Source: Galerina marginata
Lineage: Eukaryota > Basidiomycota > Agaricomycetes > Agaricales > Galerinaceae
Length of the DNA: 64,000 nucleotides
Direction of reading: 5' to 3'
Assembly (NCBI GenBank): GCA_023014335.1
Contig: JAECYW010000003.1
Location: forward strand, 372,001 to 436,000
Shown: positions 1-12,436 of the stretch, one piece after another
How the letters are laid out: every line of letters starts with the position of its first letter
Numbering within the stretch: position 1 is the first letter of the stretch
Position numbers and translations under genes: made by a program
The notes under the pieces: generated by a model
Seen by the model: only the letters and a program-made list of their open reading frames with translations
Databases searched by the model: none
Told to the model about the DNA's origin: nothing

Positions 1-2300
1 CACATGTGTTTTTCCGCTTCAACTTTGTAAAATATCTTTTCTCCTTGCTTTTCCCTTGCTTCAAGTTTGCAAACTCTCCAACCATTTTTTAGAAAATTGT
101 CTCGTGACCTTGACAATATATATGATCAAAACGAAGTTGAAAACCCTCGAAGTTCGAAATTCCCCCCTTGTCTTCTCACCACAACCTTCTCCTCAGCATC
201 TCTGCCACGTCCCCTCCCGCTCTCCCCAAGCAACTTGAAGCAAGTTCTGCATTCCGTCACCTACTCGTACGGTACGTATCCCATAAGTATGGGACAAACG
301 AAACCAGACTAACCATGTCGAACATGGTCGGCAATGCACTGCCTATAGGCTATCGGATGGCATTTGACCACCGCGGAGGCGCGAGTCGCGCGACATTGAC
401 TCATTGAGAGCTAGGTAAGTTCGCTGCGATACACTATTGCTTAAACCACTCTTACTATCTTTCCGTAAGGTGACTAGTAGAACGGCAGTGGAAAAGTATT
501 ATGGCAAGCATATGGTGAGTCTCTTCCGCTTGAGTTTTTCCGTGTACGCAAGTTTGACTCAAGTTCATTCAGCTTCTTCACAATGATATTTTCCCAGTTT
601 CGTTAGATTCGCGGAGGGTTGGCGCGCCGGGCGCGGGGAGGTGGCCAACGGGCGGGGACTGCTACAAAGCCGGGGGACATCACATTCACAGAGGACTATG
701 CAGACTTTTTTTACGTTTTACCGTCGGTTCAGATCTGTTGAGAGTAGTTATTAGAATGAATAAATTTAATTCCACATGATTTCGGAATAGCCAGGACAAC
801 GGAATTGATTGCACAACTGAAAACATATCCCAACAGATGCCAACCCATTTAAGAAGAATTTCAGCATTTCTCAACACATGTCGACCATTTTCAACCGATT
901 CATATCTGCTCCAGTCCAGATTTTCTGTTGAGATCTGCTCAGGTCGGTATCGCAGCTCTCAACAATTCTCAACCACTCTCAACTTAGCGGGTTTTGACTG
1001 GGCTTCATGGGTCAAGACTGCTTCCCTCTGACTGGGCTCGAGCCACTTAACGGTCACAACCGCTGGCATAGACAGACCTTTCGCAGGAGCTCTTGGGAGT
1101 AAAATTTCGTCGCAGGCTCGGTACGTGGATCGTAGTGTGCACATCCATGCCTCCAGACTGATTCGCATGGTGATCTATAGGAGTAGCAGTTGACCTAAAT
1201 TTCACCGTTCATGAGGGGTTCTTGTCGTCCGTCCTTAGTTGAGGTCCTTTGTCCATCCAAAACCATCAATACTGGCAGTTTGAACTGCAAGGATCTATAG
1301 TTCTGTTCTGTGTCGTTTCGTTGACCGCCGGTAGGTTAAGGCACGTTCATGCGAAGTTTTGTAAGTGTATGCGCCGAGCGCTTCCTCCTTCCTCTCGTTC
1401 AACGATAATATGCGCTAAAGGAAACGCTTTTAATCCTGTAGGCTCTCCTGAGAAGTCAAAATATCAACTTATTGAGTATGAGGTTCCGAAGCTCGGGGGA
1501 TCGACTTATCAGCGCTGGTAAGTGTTCGACGAGCAATGGTCCTTTCATTGTGTGCATAAGGTACTACTTGCAGGTGTGCGAGGTAAATCTCAGTTTTGAA
1601 GAGATTACTTGCATACCGCAGAGATCGAACACGTCGGGGACAAGTCGAAGGTTCGTCAGCGCCATCATAAGCACCGTCCATACTGAGAATCGCCTCACAG
1701 TCCAGCACCCTTCTCTTCTAGACCGGTCCCAAGGAGGCGTCATTTCCACGGCTCGTCTGCCAGTTCGGAGTGGCAGTATATATTTGTCATTGCTCCTCGT
1801 ACGTTTCTTCGACTCGTGGTGTCTTGGCTCGCGGAGAAGCTTGTTTGATCTCGTAAAAGCCGGGTATGTTTACTTCCTTTTGTCCCCGGCATTATCGACA
1901 TTGACATGTTCTCGTTAAGGCCGGATCCGTATGGACTACATATCTACCTCGACCTCAAGGTCCTGGGGCTGAAGCCGACATGGGATTCTTTTCACTGTTA
2001 TTGACCTACTGGGTGCGTCGATCCAGAGCGCAACACTACAGGTCGAAATATATGCGCGTCTTTTCCATAATTCACGGCAATCATTTACTGCGAGCACCTC
2101 GTCTATGCCACTTAGCGATCAGAATCAGCAGTTACGACCAACATAATTCACTGATCACAGTTGCCTCCGACGACTGTATTTGATTAATTTCAAAGTCCAC
2201 CTTAAGAAGTATACACAAACAGCGACGATACGAGCAAAACTGGCGAGGTTATGGTGTGTAGTTAGAAGCATAGAAAGCGATTTTAAGACAAGAGGCGGAC
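1..2300. other. No confident gene
   Basis: I recognise no gene here. Short exon-like pieces occur on the plus strand. One, at about 315-416, is followed by a GTAAGT donor, a small open exon near 472-515 and a GTGAGT donor. Another, near 1,472-1,520, is followed by a GTAAGT...GCAG intron-like stretch. Reading frames do not continue across them and no family is recognisable. The segment near 880-990 is rich in repeated TCTGCTC and CTCAACA-type words. These pieces could be decayed gene fragments or chance. Confidence 0.4.
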
Positions 2301-2355
2301 AAATGATAGCGAGAGGAAATGGGAATAACTCCAAGTGTCGAAATATAGATCAAAG

Positions 2356-5300
2356 TTAGATTGAAGTTTGACTTGGCTGAGAACTTGAGGGAGGAACGCG
2401 AAGGACGCAGTGAGCGTTAACTCCACCCAAGCCAATGCTCGATACAGAGACGATATCGTTGGGGGAAAGCGGTACTTGAGAAGTCGCAATGGTGATAAAC
2501 GGGTTGGGATTAATCATCGGGTGTAAAGCCTGGAACGATGGCATAGCAGGTATGGCACCATATTCCATCGACTTGCAAATCTTGATCACGGAAACGAGTC
2601 CGCCAGCAGCCTGTAAGTAAGCGTTAGACTTACAGTTCAGATAGGCGGGCCTACATTTACCTCGCAATTTCCGACATTTCCTTTATTCGATCCAACAGAG
2701 ATTGGTACCATATCAGCCTTCAATTCTGCCCGGGCAATGCTGAGACCTTCTAGTTCTAAAGCATCGCCAATAGGCGTACCACTTCCATGCAGCCTAAGAT
2801 CCATAATTAAAACTATCAATCCCATTCGAAGCTAACTTGAGAAAATGGCTTACTCAGCATATACGAGCTCGGAAGCCGAAAGCCCAGAGTCCTTCCAAGC
2901 TTGGATAAACGTATTCGCTTGACCACGAGGACTTGGCGCGGTAGGCGTCGCCTTTTCAGTACTTCCATCGGACCTGGTCGCAATACCAGATACAATGGAG
3001 TAAATCCTGTTTCCATCATGGATCGCATCCTCGAGCCTACGCAGGACTACAGCGCAAACCGCGTCACCGGGAACAGTACCATCCGCCTTGTAGTCGAATG
3101 GCCTGCAATTACCTGATGGAGAGAGCAGCTGGTCCTTCGAAGTGTAATAACCTTGTCTGTTTGAACGATGAACGACTTTCCAACCGATTTGGGTCAACAA
3201 ATGAGGACTTACTGAGGGAAAGTAATTGATACTCCTCCTGCGATTGCTGTATCACATTTTTTGGAGCGGAGGTGATCGATCGCGGCGGACATTGCCACCA
3301 GACCACTGGAGCAAGCAGTGTTTAGGGTAATATTGGGACCTTGTAGATTCAAGTGATATGCGGTTCTTGCCGATATGCATGGGGTGAGAAAGGAACGATA
3401 ATTTTTGTGAAAGTCGTCGCCATGAGTGGAATCCGTACCTGCAAACTTTGGTGAGATACTACGGTTAGACGTCTAACGTATTTCTAGCTTACTTGGGTCC
3501 CAGGTACTGTGCCCTGCGCCTACACAAAGTCCGATATTGTTGTTTCCATCGGAAGACGGCGAAATTCCAGAATCTTTGAGCGCTTCTCGAGTAACCTCCA
3601 AGAAAAGCCGCTGCTGTGGGTCCATATCCCTATGGATGATTAAGTGATGCCTAACGCCGAGAACAAAATTGGGACGGACCTCGCTTCATTCTCTGTCAGG
3701 CCCCACCGAGCTGGATCGAAATTGTCGAGACCAGGTATTGTGCCTCGTCTGGGAACATATATGGCGTGTTTCCATGGCATCACCCCGGAACCAGGTTGAG
3801 AGAAAGTCGTTATACCATCGCGTCCTTCAAGCAGCATCTGGAAGAATTCTTCTGGATTCGATGCACCCGGGAAACGGCCAGCTATGCCAACAATTGCAAT
3901 GTCGGAGTTATGGGAATAGGAGGACACGATACTTTGTTCGGTTTGAAACCGGGAATCGCTGGGAAGTTGTTTGTGAAGCCGCGGTGTTGGATTTTGAAGA
4001 CCTTGGATAGAGGTGGAATGGGCTCTGTCGGTTACGAGCTTTGCTTGAGCTAGGAGGGTCGCATGAGAGAAAAGATCCACAACTCTGAGGTTCGACAAAT
4101 TAAAGGCAGTCTTGAGGCTAGTGGCCAGCGTCTGAACGAGAATGCTGGCAAAAATTGTTACTCAACTCATACCGAAATTAGACAAGCTTGACTTACCTGT
4201 TACCCCCAAGATCGAAAAAATTACTAGATGGAGCAGGCAATTGCGGGAGATTGAGAACGTGTTTCCAAATCTGTGCTACACTATGCAGTTCGTATCCCGT
4301 TTCGGGGCCTGATAATCCAGAATTCGGAATATCGTGGGTTCTAAGGGAGAAAGGATCGAGTGTTTGATGAGTTTGGCGCGCTTTTGCGATCAAATCTCCC
4401 ATTGTAGCTCGTATAACCTTGTGATCTGTTTTACCATTTGTGTTCAATGGAAGGCGATCCAAACAAAACACAGAAGTTGGGATCATATAGCTTGGAAGGC
4501 GTTCGGAAAGGGAATTTTTGAGGAGATCGCCGCTGATACCTTTGGGTGAGACAAAGGCGCACAGGGATAACCCTGGCTCGTCTGGTTGGACGGATACACT
4601 GCGTATTTGCGGCATAATACCAAGGATAGTCTGTTCAACGTCATCTAGTTCGATTCTGGACTTGAGGTCAACATCTATCGTGGAAGGGCGACTCATTGCG
4701 TACTAACCGATAACCTAAGATCGCAATGTGTAGAAATAATCCTCAGTTCGTGACAGAAAGTCTTTGACTGAAACGTTACCTCGAACCTTGACCTCTCTGT
4801 CGATTCGTCCTAGTAGAAGGAGAGTGCCATCAGGTAATAACTTCCCTCGATCTCCTGTTCGATACAGCCGTTCGCCGAGTTCAGGGTGAATAGCGAATCG
4901 ATTAGCAGTAAGATCATCTCTTCCTCTATACCTGTTAACGAAGAAGTCTAGTAACGTAAAAAGAAACATAGAAGTGACTAACGCACCCTCTTCCGACCTG
5001 CGGTCCACCAATACACACTTCTCCGACTCGATTAGGCGGTAGAAGTCGAGTAAAGGAGTAGTTAGAAATGACAGCTTTCATGTGAGGATGAGGCAATCCA
5101 ACGAGGCCCGCAAGGGGTTGCTTGTTTTCTGGAAATCGTGGTTCTGAATAATGAGACACGACAATCGCGCTTTATTGCGAAATTCAGTAGATTTATCAGG
5201 AATTTCAAATGAATACGCACCATTCCGTAGGCCCATAGGCGTTTGTAACCTGAACCCTCGTTCTCCAAGCGCTTATAACATTTTCTGAAACCATTTCTCC

Positions 5301-8300
5301 GCCAACCGAAATTTGTTGAAGTGAAGGAAGCGTTCGTGAAGTGGGTAAGGTAGCCAGTACGCTGGGGGTAAGGTGCAAGAATGATATTTGGTTTGAATCA
5401 ATTACGTCGGCGAGGTAGTCTCCCACCAGCGCGTGAGGCATGTCAGCGAAGCATAAGGTTCCTCCAAAAGTAAGACATTGAGACCATTCGAAGATCGCGG
5501 CGTCAAAGGCAAACGGAGCAAATTGAAGTACTCGAGATCCGGGCGAAATCAAAACATATCCCGACGAGTGGACACCGGCGATGCAATGTGAAAGGTTACG
5601 ATGCTCGATTTCAACGCCCTTTGGCTGACCTAGCATGACTCAGATATTAGTCACTGGAAAATTAAATTGTCCAGTGAGTCCTCACCGGTGCTTCCGGACG
5701 TAAATACAATGCACGCGAGATCATCATTCTGAGTAATATCTTCTATGTTTCCAGTTGGCATGTCGTCGAAAGTAAGGTTACGGACGTCCAAAACATTGAT
5801 GTGGGAGGCATATTCCGTCAGATCTTTGCCATTACCATCGTCGACGATGAGAGCCGGTTGAGCGATGGAGATCACAGACTGTGTCCGAAGCACTGGGTGT
5901 GTCTGATCAGCAACGGCGAAGGCTGCGCCAGACTTGAGTGTAGCTATGATCCACTCAATGATGCAGAAACCCCGAGCGAGATGGAGGAGGACAATCGAGC
6001 CTCGAGATACTCCTATCTTTCTGAGGTCTACAGAACCCGGTTTCAGCTATGGATGCCTATATATGAAAGGAGAATGTACTCACAATGGGCTTTGCGGTTT
6101 GCCTCTTCGTTAAGGTCTTGGTATGTAACAGAACTGCCTTGCTCCCCGGAGTGTGAGGCGATAAATTCAGGACACTGGGAGGCCCGATGTTCGAACCAAA
6201 TGTGAAACCGTCCAGCGTTAACTTGATCGATGTTATTCAAATCAAGGTTGGGAACAAAGCCAGGGATATGGAACTTCATAGCTGAAAAACTCGAGATCTC
6301 AAGTGGTGTTTGATCTGTGGTAAGCTTGTACAGCTCCGAAAAGGCCGTCTTCATCTTCAGAATATCTGTGTTAGAAAATAAAAGTGGGTTATAAATTGTC
6401 TAAAAAATATGTCGTGTTCAACAACTTAAAGTTAAATAACAACTTGAAGTGCAAGCACAACTCACCCCCAATGATACCGTTTCTTCGCCTTCAGAAAAGC
6501 AGAAGAACAAATCATATGATCCCTCGACAGGGTACAATGTACATTCTGGATGCGCTAACTTCGGCGACAGCGTGATCGCGACCTGAGTAGAAGGTACATG
6601 CAATCCTAACTCCCTGCATGCTTCAGTCAAGTCGAGATAAGAGAATTGGTCGTGCTTTTTTCCCGTAGATACTTCTTTGGAAATAAGCCTGACAAGAGCT
6701 TCAAAGGTTGGTGATTGAGAACATATAACGTCGATGAGAGGGATTCGGATCGGGACGGCATTGGCGAACTGTCCCACAGTATTTTTCATCTCGGCTGGCC
6801 GACCTCCGAAGGCAATTGTGACCGCGTGATCCGATATGCCATCAGGAATGGCAATTGAACGGACAAGTAGACCGATAATGGCAATGGCGACGCGGAACCA
6901 AGAGGTTTGATAGCGATTTCCCCAATCCCGGAGTTCCTATGTAGTAAATTTCAGACTTGCCGACAAAACCAAGCGCGATGTACCCACGGTATTTGAAAAC
7001 GTAAACCAAGTATCAATCTCTCGATAGTAATACTTCTCCGCTGAATATTTTCGTGCAGAAACATCTTTCCATTTGATAGGACGCACATTTTTGAGTTGGT
7101 GTACCCAGAACGCCTTCGCAGCATGATAACTAGGCGAGTCAAGAAATGCAGCCTGATAGTTATGAGAATGGATTTAGTGAATGCCGGCGCTTTTCGAAAC
7201 AAGATGGACTGAGCGTACCTCGATCATATGAGCTCTATAAAATGGTTCTGAGCCGTTTTCCCGGGTTTCCAGTCCACTGTCCTCCAGTAACTCGAACAAC
7301 TCCATCGAAAGTTGACTCATACTTTTACCATCAAGCGCAATATGGTGAGAAACAAGAAATAATTCTGTTTTGGACGTTCCCAGGACAGCATACCAACGAA
7401 TAGCAAATGTCGATGAGAGGTTGACCGCAGTGCGCAGTAACGATTGAATCTTGGTCTCTGCCTGGGCTGTATCCGGTTTTGTAACCACCTGAAGAACTGG
7501 TATCGCAGAAATTGGGTCCCACTCTGCTATGAATGGCTTCCCGTGGGTTTCGTCAGCATCGTGGAACGTGGAACGGAGAATCGAATGGCGGCGAGTTAGT
7601 ACATTGATGGCTAAAAAAATAGTACTGAGTATAAAATTGGGCGAGGCGGGTTAAAACGCACACCTTTTCGCAGAGCTTCAATAGAGCAGTCAAACCTTTT
7701 AACCGGGTTTTGCAAGAGGGCGAGTTTAAGGGTAAGATTGTAAAGTGTATGATGAGGGGCCATGGAATATGCAAGCCAGAGACCTTCTTGCACGCGTGTC
7801 ATAGGGTAGATAGCGATTACCTCTGCTGAGGGCAGTGCATGTTGCAACGACTGTTTGACCCCGAGCTCTGGCCCAGTAATGAAAGGCATATTGGACAGCA
7901 TCGTCCAGAAGCCAGAGACCTGAGGAGCCGTAATAGGATCCCTCAAATTCCTGGACCTTCTTATGGTCGGATCATCAGCCCGTTATCCATGGGTGCGGCA
8001 CGGCATGCCAAAAGGCAGAAACATGTCAGATCCGTGCAGAACGTACAGTGCCAAGGAATGAGAAAGTAGCTTTATTCGATACTCAGACTGTGGAGATGTT
8101 CGTTCCGCAATCCGAGCAAGAGCTATCTGGGTTGCCAAATATAAGTTCCAACTCACGCAGGGAATTTTCACGACACTTTCAACGAAAGGAGATAGTCTGA
8201 CTAAGGCTCTATTGTTTGTCATCCTCAAGCCAGTCGTACCGGGGCCAAGATGTAAGCATCTGAAATCAGAACAAGTCAAGTCAAGCGAGTTAGATAACTT

Positions 8301-8315
8301 ATCGATACTTAGCAT
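2356..8315 (-). CDS. NRPS-PKS hybrid synthetase, C-A-T-KS (TAS1-like)
   Basis: Multidomain enzyme predicted to activate an amino acid, condense it with an acyl partner and release the product through a terminal ketosynthase. My exons are 8047-8315, 7664-7959, 7219-7610, 6988-7152, 6466-6936, 6084-6354, 5686-6027, 5221-5629, 4987-5169, 4780-4931, 4708-4714, 4197-4655, 3680-4144, 3493-3629, 3213-3438, 2854-3156, 2661-2793 and 2356-2610. All introns are GT-AG and phases agree, giving about 1,644 aa. Motifs in order: condensation start ([11 protein letters not shown]), [17 protein letters not shown]; adenylation [30 protein letters not shown]; carrier site FFDLGGNS; KS Cys in TACSSG and His in HGSGT. 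The third KS motif reads GNVGNCE, Asn where His is usual. No AT, KR or TE follows. Pyricularia TAS1, which makes the mycotoxin tenuazonic acid, has this layout and about this length. The product here cannot be deduced. The first exons, and the acceptor at 6,355, are least certain. Confidence 0.9.
4708..4714 (-). other. 7-nt microexon in adenylation motif A8
   Basis: These seven bases lie between an intron ending ATCTTAG (4715-4779) and one starting GTTAGT (4656-4707). Splicing them in is the only way I found to continue the frame. The exon before ends in VKVR plus one base, the microexon supplies Gly-Tyr and two bases of Arg, and the next exon continues IELDDVEQ. This restores the conserved VKVRGYRIE motif. 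Skipping it breaks the frame. Confidence 0.72.
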
Positions 8316-10354
8316 TCCGACACCACCATCAATTTGCCCAGAAAATACGCCTTTTAAATTGGCCTCTTGACTGGCTAAAATCGTGTTTATCTACTCGTCA
8401 ATGAACCTCGCTTTCGATTATTAAAAAAATATACCATTTCAGTGTGGTATTTGTCACAACCTCCTCTATTCCATCTGAGGTGTAGAGCACAGCCGATTGA
8501 CTATCTTTGACATAAGTTTACGCCACCTCTGTAACGTAACGTTTTCACTTACCATCTGGCGTTTAACCACGGTCCCCGTATTCTTCCATAGACCTTATAA
8601 TAGATATCCAATCACCAAGTCTGAACATCCGGGCGAACATCGGAGAAGTTTGCTCACATTGGCGTACTTCACCCCGGCAGCAAAAGCCGGCTGGTTTCTT
8701 TCGTTAACGCTGATCCTTGTTATGCTTAATCGGTAATCGGCTCACCGTCGACGTCAGTCTCATTGTCACTGACATTGCTCACACCGCCACCACCGATCCT
8801 TTCAATCGAGATCGCTTTTCAGGACCAGGTAGCGCCGGTTGAGCACCCGGTTACGTTCTTGTAAGAGGGAGAAATAAAACACAGGCGGCTCTGGAGGAAT
8901 GAAAAGGTTAGAAGTATCAGAGGAATTATAACTGAGGAGAAGGAACAAACTGGTAGGTTAAGAGGGTGCGGTCAGAACTCGGAAAAAGCGGGGGATTGTA
9001 TGCGCTTGCCTGACTGTGTTGGAGATGCCAGCGTCTCGCTGCACATCCGCCGCCAGGAAACTGGCACCAACCCCGCCTGCACCTCCTCTCACATCACGGG
9101 CTCTCGCACCACGGTCACCTGCAGCGAAGCCTAGCCAAAGTACGAACCTGAAATGTGGGAAGTTGGACAGCTGCGCCTCTGTTGTTACTCAGCTTGAGGG
9201 CGGGCAGAGGCAGGTCCGAGGTCGAGGGGATATTGTGTCGTAGGAAGAGGAAGATTTCTAGTGAAGAGGGTATCAGGAAAGGGATATCTTGAGAAGAAAA
9301 AACGACTGAAAGACGGAACACGGAAGAAGAAAAAAGAAAGAAAACTCACCACGGGGAACTCCCCGTATCCATGCGCTCTATACCTCTCTGCCAAGGCCCA
9401 TACCAATCGAGAGCTACTGCATCGCGAACATCGACTTCAACCTGGGAACAACACCAGGAAGTCAAGCGGCTCTGACATCGTCAGCGTCGGCTCCAGGTAG
9501 TGTGATTGGCTGCTTCGCCTTTCGCTAAAATAACGTAGAAAGCCAGGCAAACCTAGAGCCATGCTTCTAAGCCTCGAAGTAGTTCAAGACGCTCTGCCCA
9601 GCCTCCAGCGATCTCGCGCAGGAGTGGCATGGACGCGAGAGGTCGGTTCTGCAAGAAGGGTCGGCGTGATGTAATACGAGCACTCAGAGAACATCGAGTC
9701 AGTGTTGTCGAAGTCAATCGTATGGCATGCGAACTCAAATAATGTGATAGAGAGAAGCCAAGAGGGCACGAATAAAGCGCAAATATGAACGCCACGTTCG
9801 CGTGTTGATTTTTTGGACCTGTTTGTCGGTGTTAATTTTAGAGAGTACAATCTAATCTAATCTTAGCTTGGGTAGAAAATCATGAACGCCAAGCGCCGTA
9901 GTACGTACCGATTTTGCTTTCCGTGCCGAACACGGACACCTCTCCTGCCACCTCTTACGGTCTTACCGGCAAAACGCCCCTACTAAGCCGACTTCGGCTT
10001 TAGTCGTGTCAATACTCTGTTCTGGATCCTAACTTGACAGCAGACTCCAGAGGATCAAATACATGCCATTCTGGTTTACCTACGTGTAGCAGTTCATGCC
10101 AGCGGTTAATGACTCGTACAGCCGACTCGGGACATCCCAAGTACTCTATTTGATGGTAACGTAGATTACTATACTGTTAGTAGGGTATCCTAATTGTCTA
10201 TTTGAATAATATCCGTAGTACTAGAGCGATGCTAATTATCTATTTGAATAATGTCCATAACGCAGTGTCGAGCACAATTCTCTACTCGCCAAATGTCATC
10301 AAAAGAAACAAAATCGCCTGTCTATATAAATACCGAATAAAAAATTTATGAACT
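8316..10354. other. Intergenic, no confident gene
   Basis: No recognisable gene. Short open frames near 9,016-9,500 on both strands overlap each other and match nothing I know. A hairpin-forming word, CCGACTTCGGCTTTAGTCG, lies near 9,989-10,008. A short direct repeat (TAATTGTCTATTTGAATAAT and a near copy) sits at about 10,190-10,260, downstream of the 7TM gene. Confidence 0.5.
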
Positions 10355-11447
10355 TCAAACACTTTCATGTCCAATTTCCGTGGTAGCTGGAGTAATGAAC
10401 CGAATATTTTCTTCTGTATGACCTAATACAGGCCGATGAACGATGGCTGATAGAGGGGGGATTACGGTTGTCGACTCTGTTCCTTGTGCAACTCGGCGGA
10501 CGATCATGAGGGCAGATATAGACTGAAATTTGCGTCAAGTTTACACTGAATTTGGGCTCAAAGAAATAGCACTCACGCAAATATGTGGGAGGAGGAACAA
10601 CGGAATATACTGTGCGCGGCATCCAACACTGGACAAAATTATATAGACCCCCATGATGAATATAATCAAGGCGCAGGATTCAACACAGATGATCATAACT
10701 TTAGTGTACACCGACCCATGGCCGACTCCAAGAACTCCGCGCAGGTACTTTTGGTGATAAAGCAGTCGACACACGATCATAATTGAAAGAAGAATATTGG
10801 AAAAGGTCGAGATACAAATGGATATTAACGCGGAATATTCAACAGGATGTCGAAGGAAAACTGATAACCCTACAGCTGGATGACGGATGGAGTCAACTGT
10901 CGGTGAAATAGGAGATTTCAATAGTGAATTACCTACCGAGCGATGTCAAAGAAATCAAGGAGAGTAGGCCGATGGACATGATTCGATAGCGTGATGAGGT
11001 GCTTTGATATAAAACAAAGCATCGCCAAATCTTATGGACGAAATAAAACCATCAATGCCAAGAGCAAGAGGCGGATGAAATTACCATAAAACCATCTGCT
11101 GCCCAAATCGTTGAGACAAGGAATGGAGGGTATTCAGAAAACCAGGCACCATTCAAAATGACGGCCTCCGATGAGTCGGGATAAAAGAGTGTAGTTCCAA
11201 TATCAGGATAAAAAAGGGAAGTTACGAGGGCATATAGCTGCTGAAACATTGACCATGTCGTTAGGACCAGTAGAAGACTGATGTAGATGAGCATAAATAG
11301 TCGTTTTCTGGCCGAGGATATTGCAGCCTCGTTGCAAAGTGCTCGGAAGCAGCTATAGTAAAGTGTGATTACGACAATGTAAGCCATGGACGAGACAATA
11401 GTGCCAAAAAATGGCCAGAAATAAACCGCATTGTCGACGTCGTGCAT
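10355..11447 (-). CDS. Seven-transmembrane protein of basidiomycete type
   Basis: Four-exon integral membrane protein of about 314 aa. Exons are about 11085-11447, 10937-11030, 10577-10896 and 10355-10522, with GT-AG introns of 40-54 bp and consistent phases. Exon 1 holds several hydrophobic segments (WPFFGTIVSSMAYIVVITLY, LFMLIYISLLLVL). Exon 2 starts IWRCFVLYQ, following an A-A-D-G-F-M end to exon 1. This W-R-C-F pattern after a D-x-x-x turn is typical of the large Agaricomycete family of uncharacterised 7TM proteins. Exon 3 has more membrane segments and VGHGSVYTKVMIICVES, and the C-terminus is a polar tail. These proteins sit in membranes, and roles in signalling or transport are only suspected. 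It converges with nothing obvious and lies 2 kb upstream of the NRPS-PKS gene. No functional link is shown. Confidence 0.75.
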
Positions 11448-12436
11448 GATATCGAGTGCGGTTAAGGTGAGAACAGATAAAGTGCTCTAGCATCAAGGGA
11501 TTAAGGGAATGGCAGTGAACGGATTGATGGGATTTGCGGTTTGCTCAAGGGTTTGAAGCTTTATAGTTTCTTCCCTGTTATTCTCTGTATGTGCGTTGTG
11601 CAGTCTGTGTGGAGTCCCAGATCAAGAGGTCTTCGCCGTTCCACAGAGTATCAATTCTACGAATGAGCAGTTTGTGTGGAGCAATGGGACAGCCCATCCG
11701 TGGTAAAATGTTGAGGTGTGAGTCGGCCCTGCCGCCCGTGGCTGGGCTATTTATTCTCTTTACAAACGCCGAGTACTAGGATTAAGACGCCAAATACGAC
11801 AGAAGGCTTTCTGGGATGAGGGTATTACTGTGTTGAAATCGTGAAATATTGGTGCATGAAGAAGGGCAAGTTAACGACTCAATCGTGCCCATCGTCAAAT
11901 CGAGTAATGGCTGGAGGTATCCGAATCTTGGGAGTAAAATTAGTTTTTACGAGCGATTAAGGGGCAAATATAACATGGAATTCCTCATATGCACTGGATG
12001 AACGACCAAGAATCCATTCTAACTGCAATAACTGAAACCATGGAGTGAGCCACGAACGAGCCACTGGGCTTCACACGTCGAATTTCATTGACAGGTGGCT
12101 CCCCATGGCTCCACGCACTCCTTATTTGTAGAATCGAAATAACAGTTACTCCATCGAAGGAAAGACTCCTCGATCTGGCACCGCAGATCATTTTCTGTGC
12201 ATATTTAATGTCGCCAAAGGTTTACAGCAGGCAAGAGTCAGCGCAAATTGCTGCTGAAATAGGGATATACGTTACTATCATTTGGGTAAAAGTTGCAGCA
12301 ACACACGATCTTGTTATTTCTGTGACCGGAAAAGCTTCCGCCTCAGTAGTTATTCTGTGTGCAGTTATTTTTAAATAGTATACGTAAGTATAGCGCGCTG
12401 GAACGGACTCCTTGATCTAACGGTCATCAGTCACTT
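11448..12436. other. Intergenic, no confident gene
   Basis: No coding evidence beyond short open frames (for example 12,088-12,378 plus). The stretch upstream of the 7TM gene start (11,448-11,800) is its likely promoter region, but no clear TATA or CCAAT box was assigned. Confidence 0.4.

Noticed and set aside
9016..9500. Proline- and lysine-rich open frames on both strands
   Set aside because: Short, overlapping and low-complexity, with no splice sites or recognisable motif.
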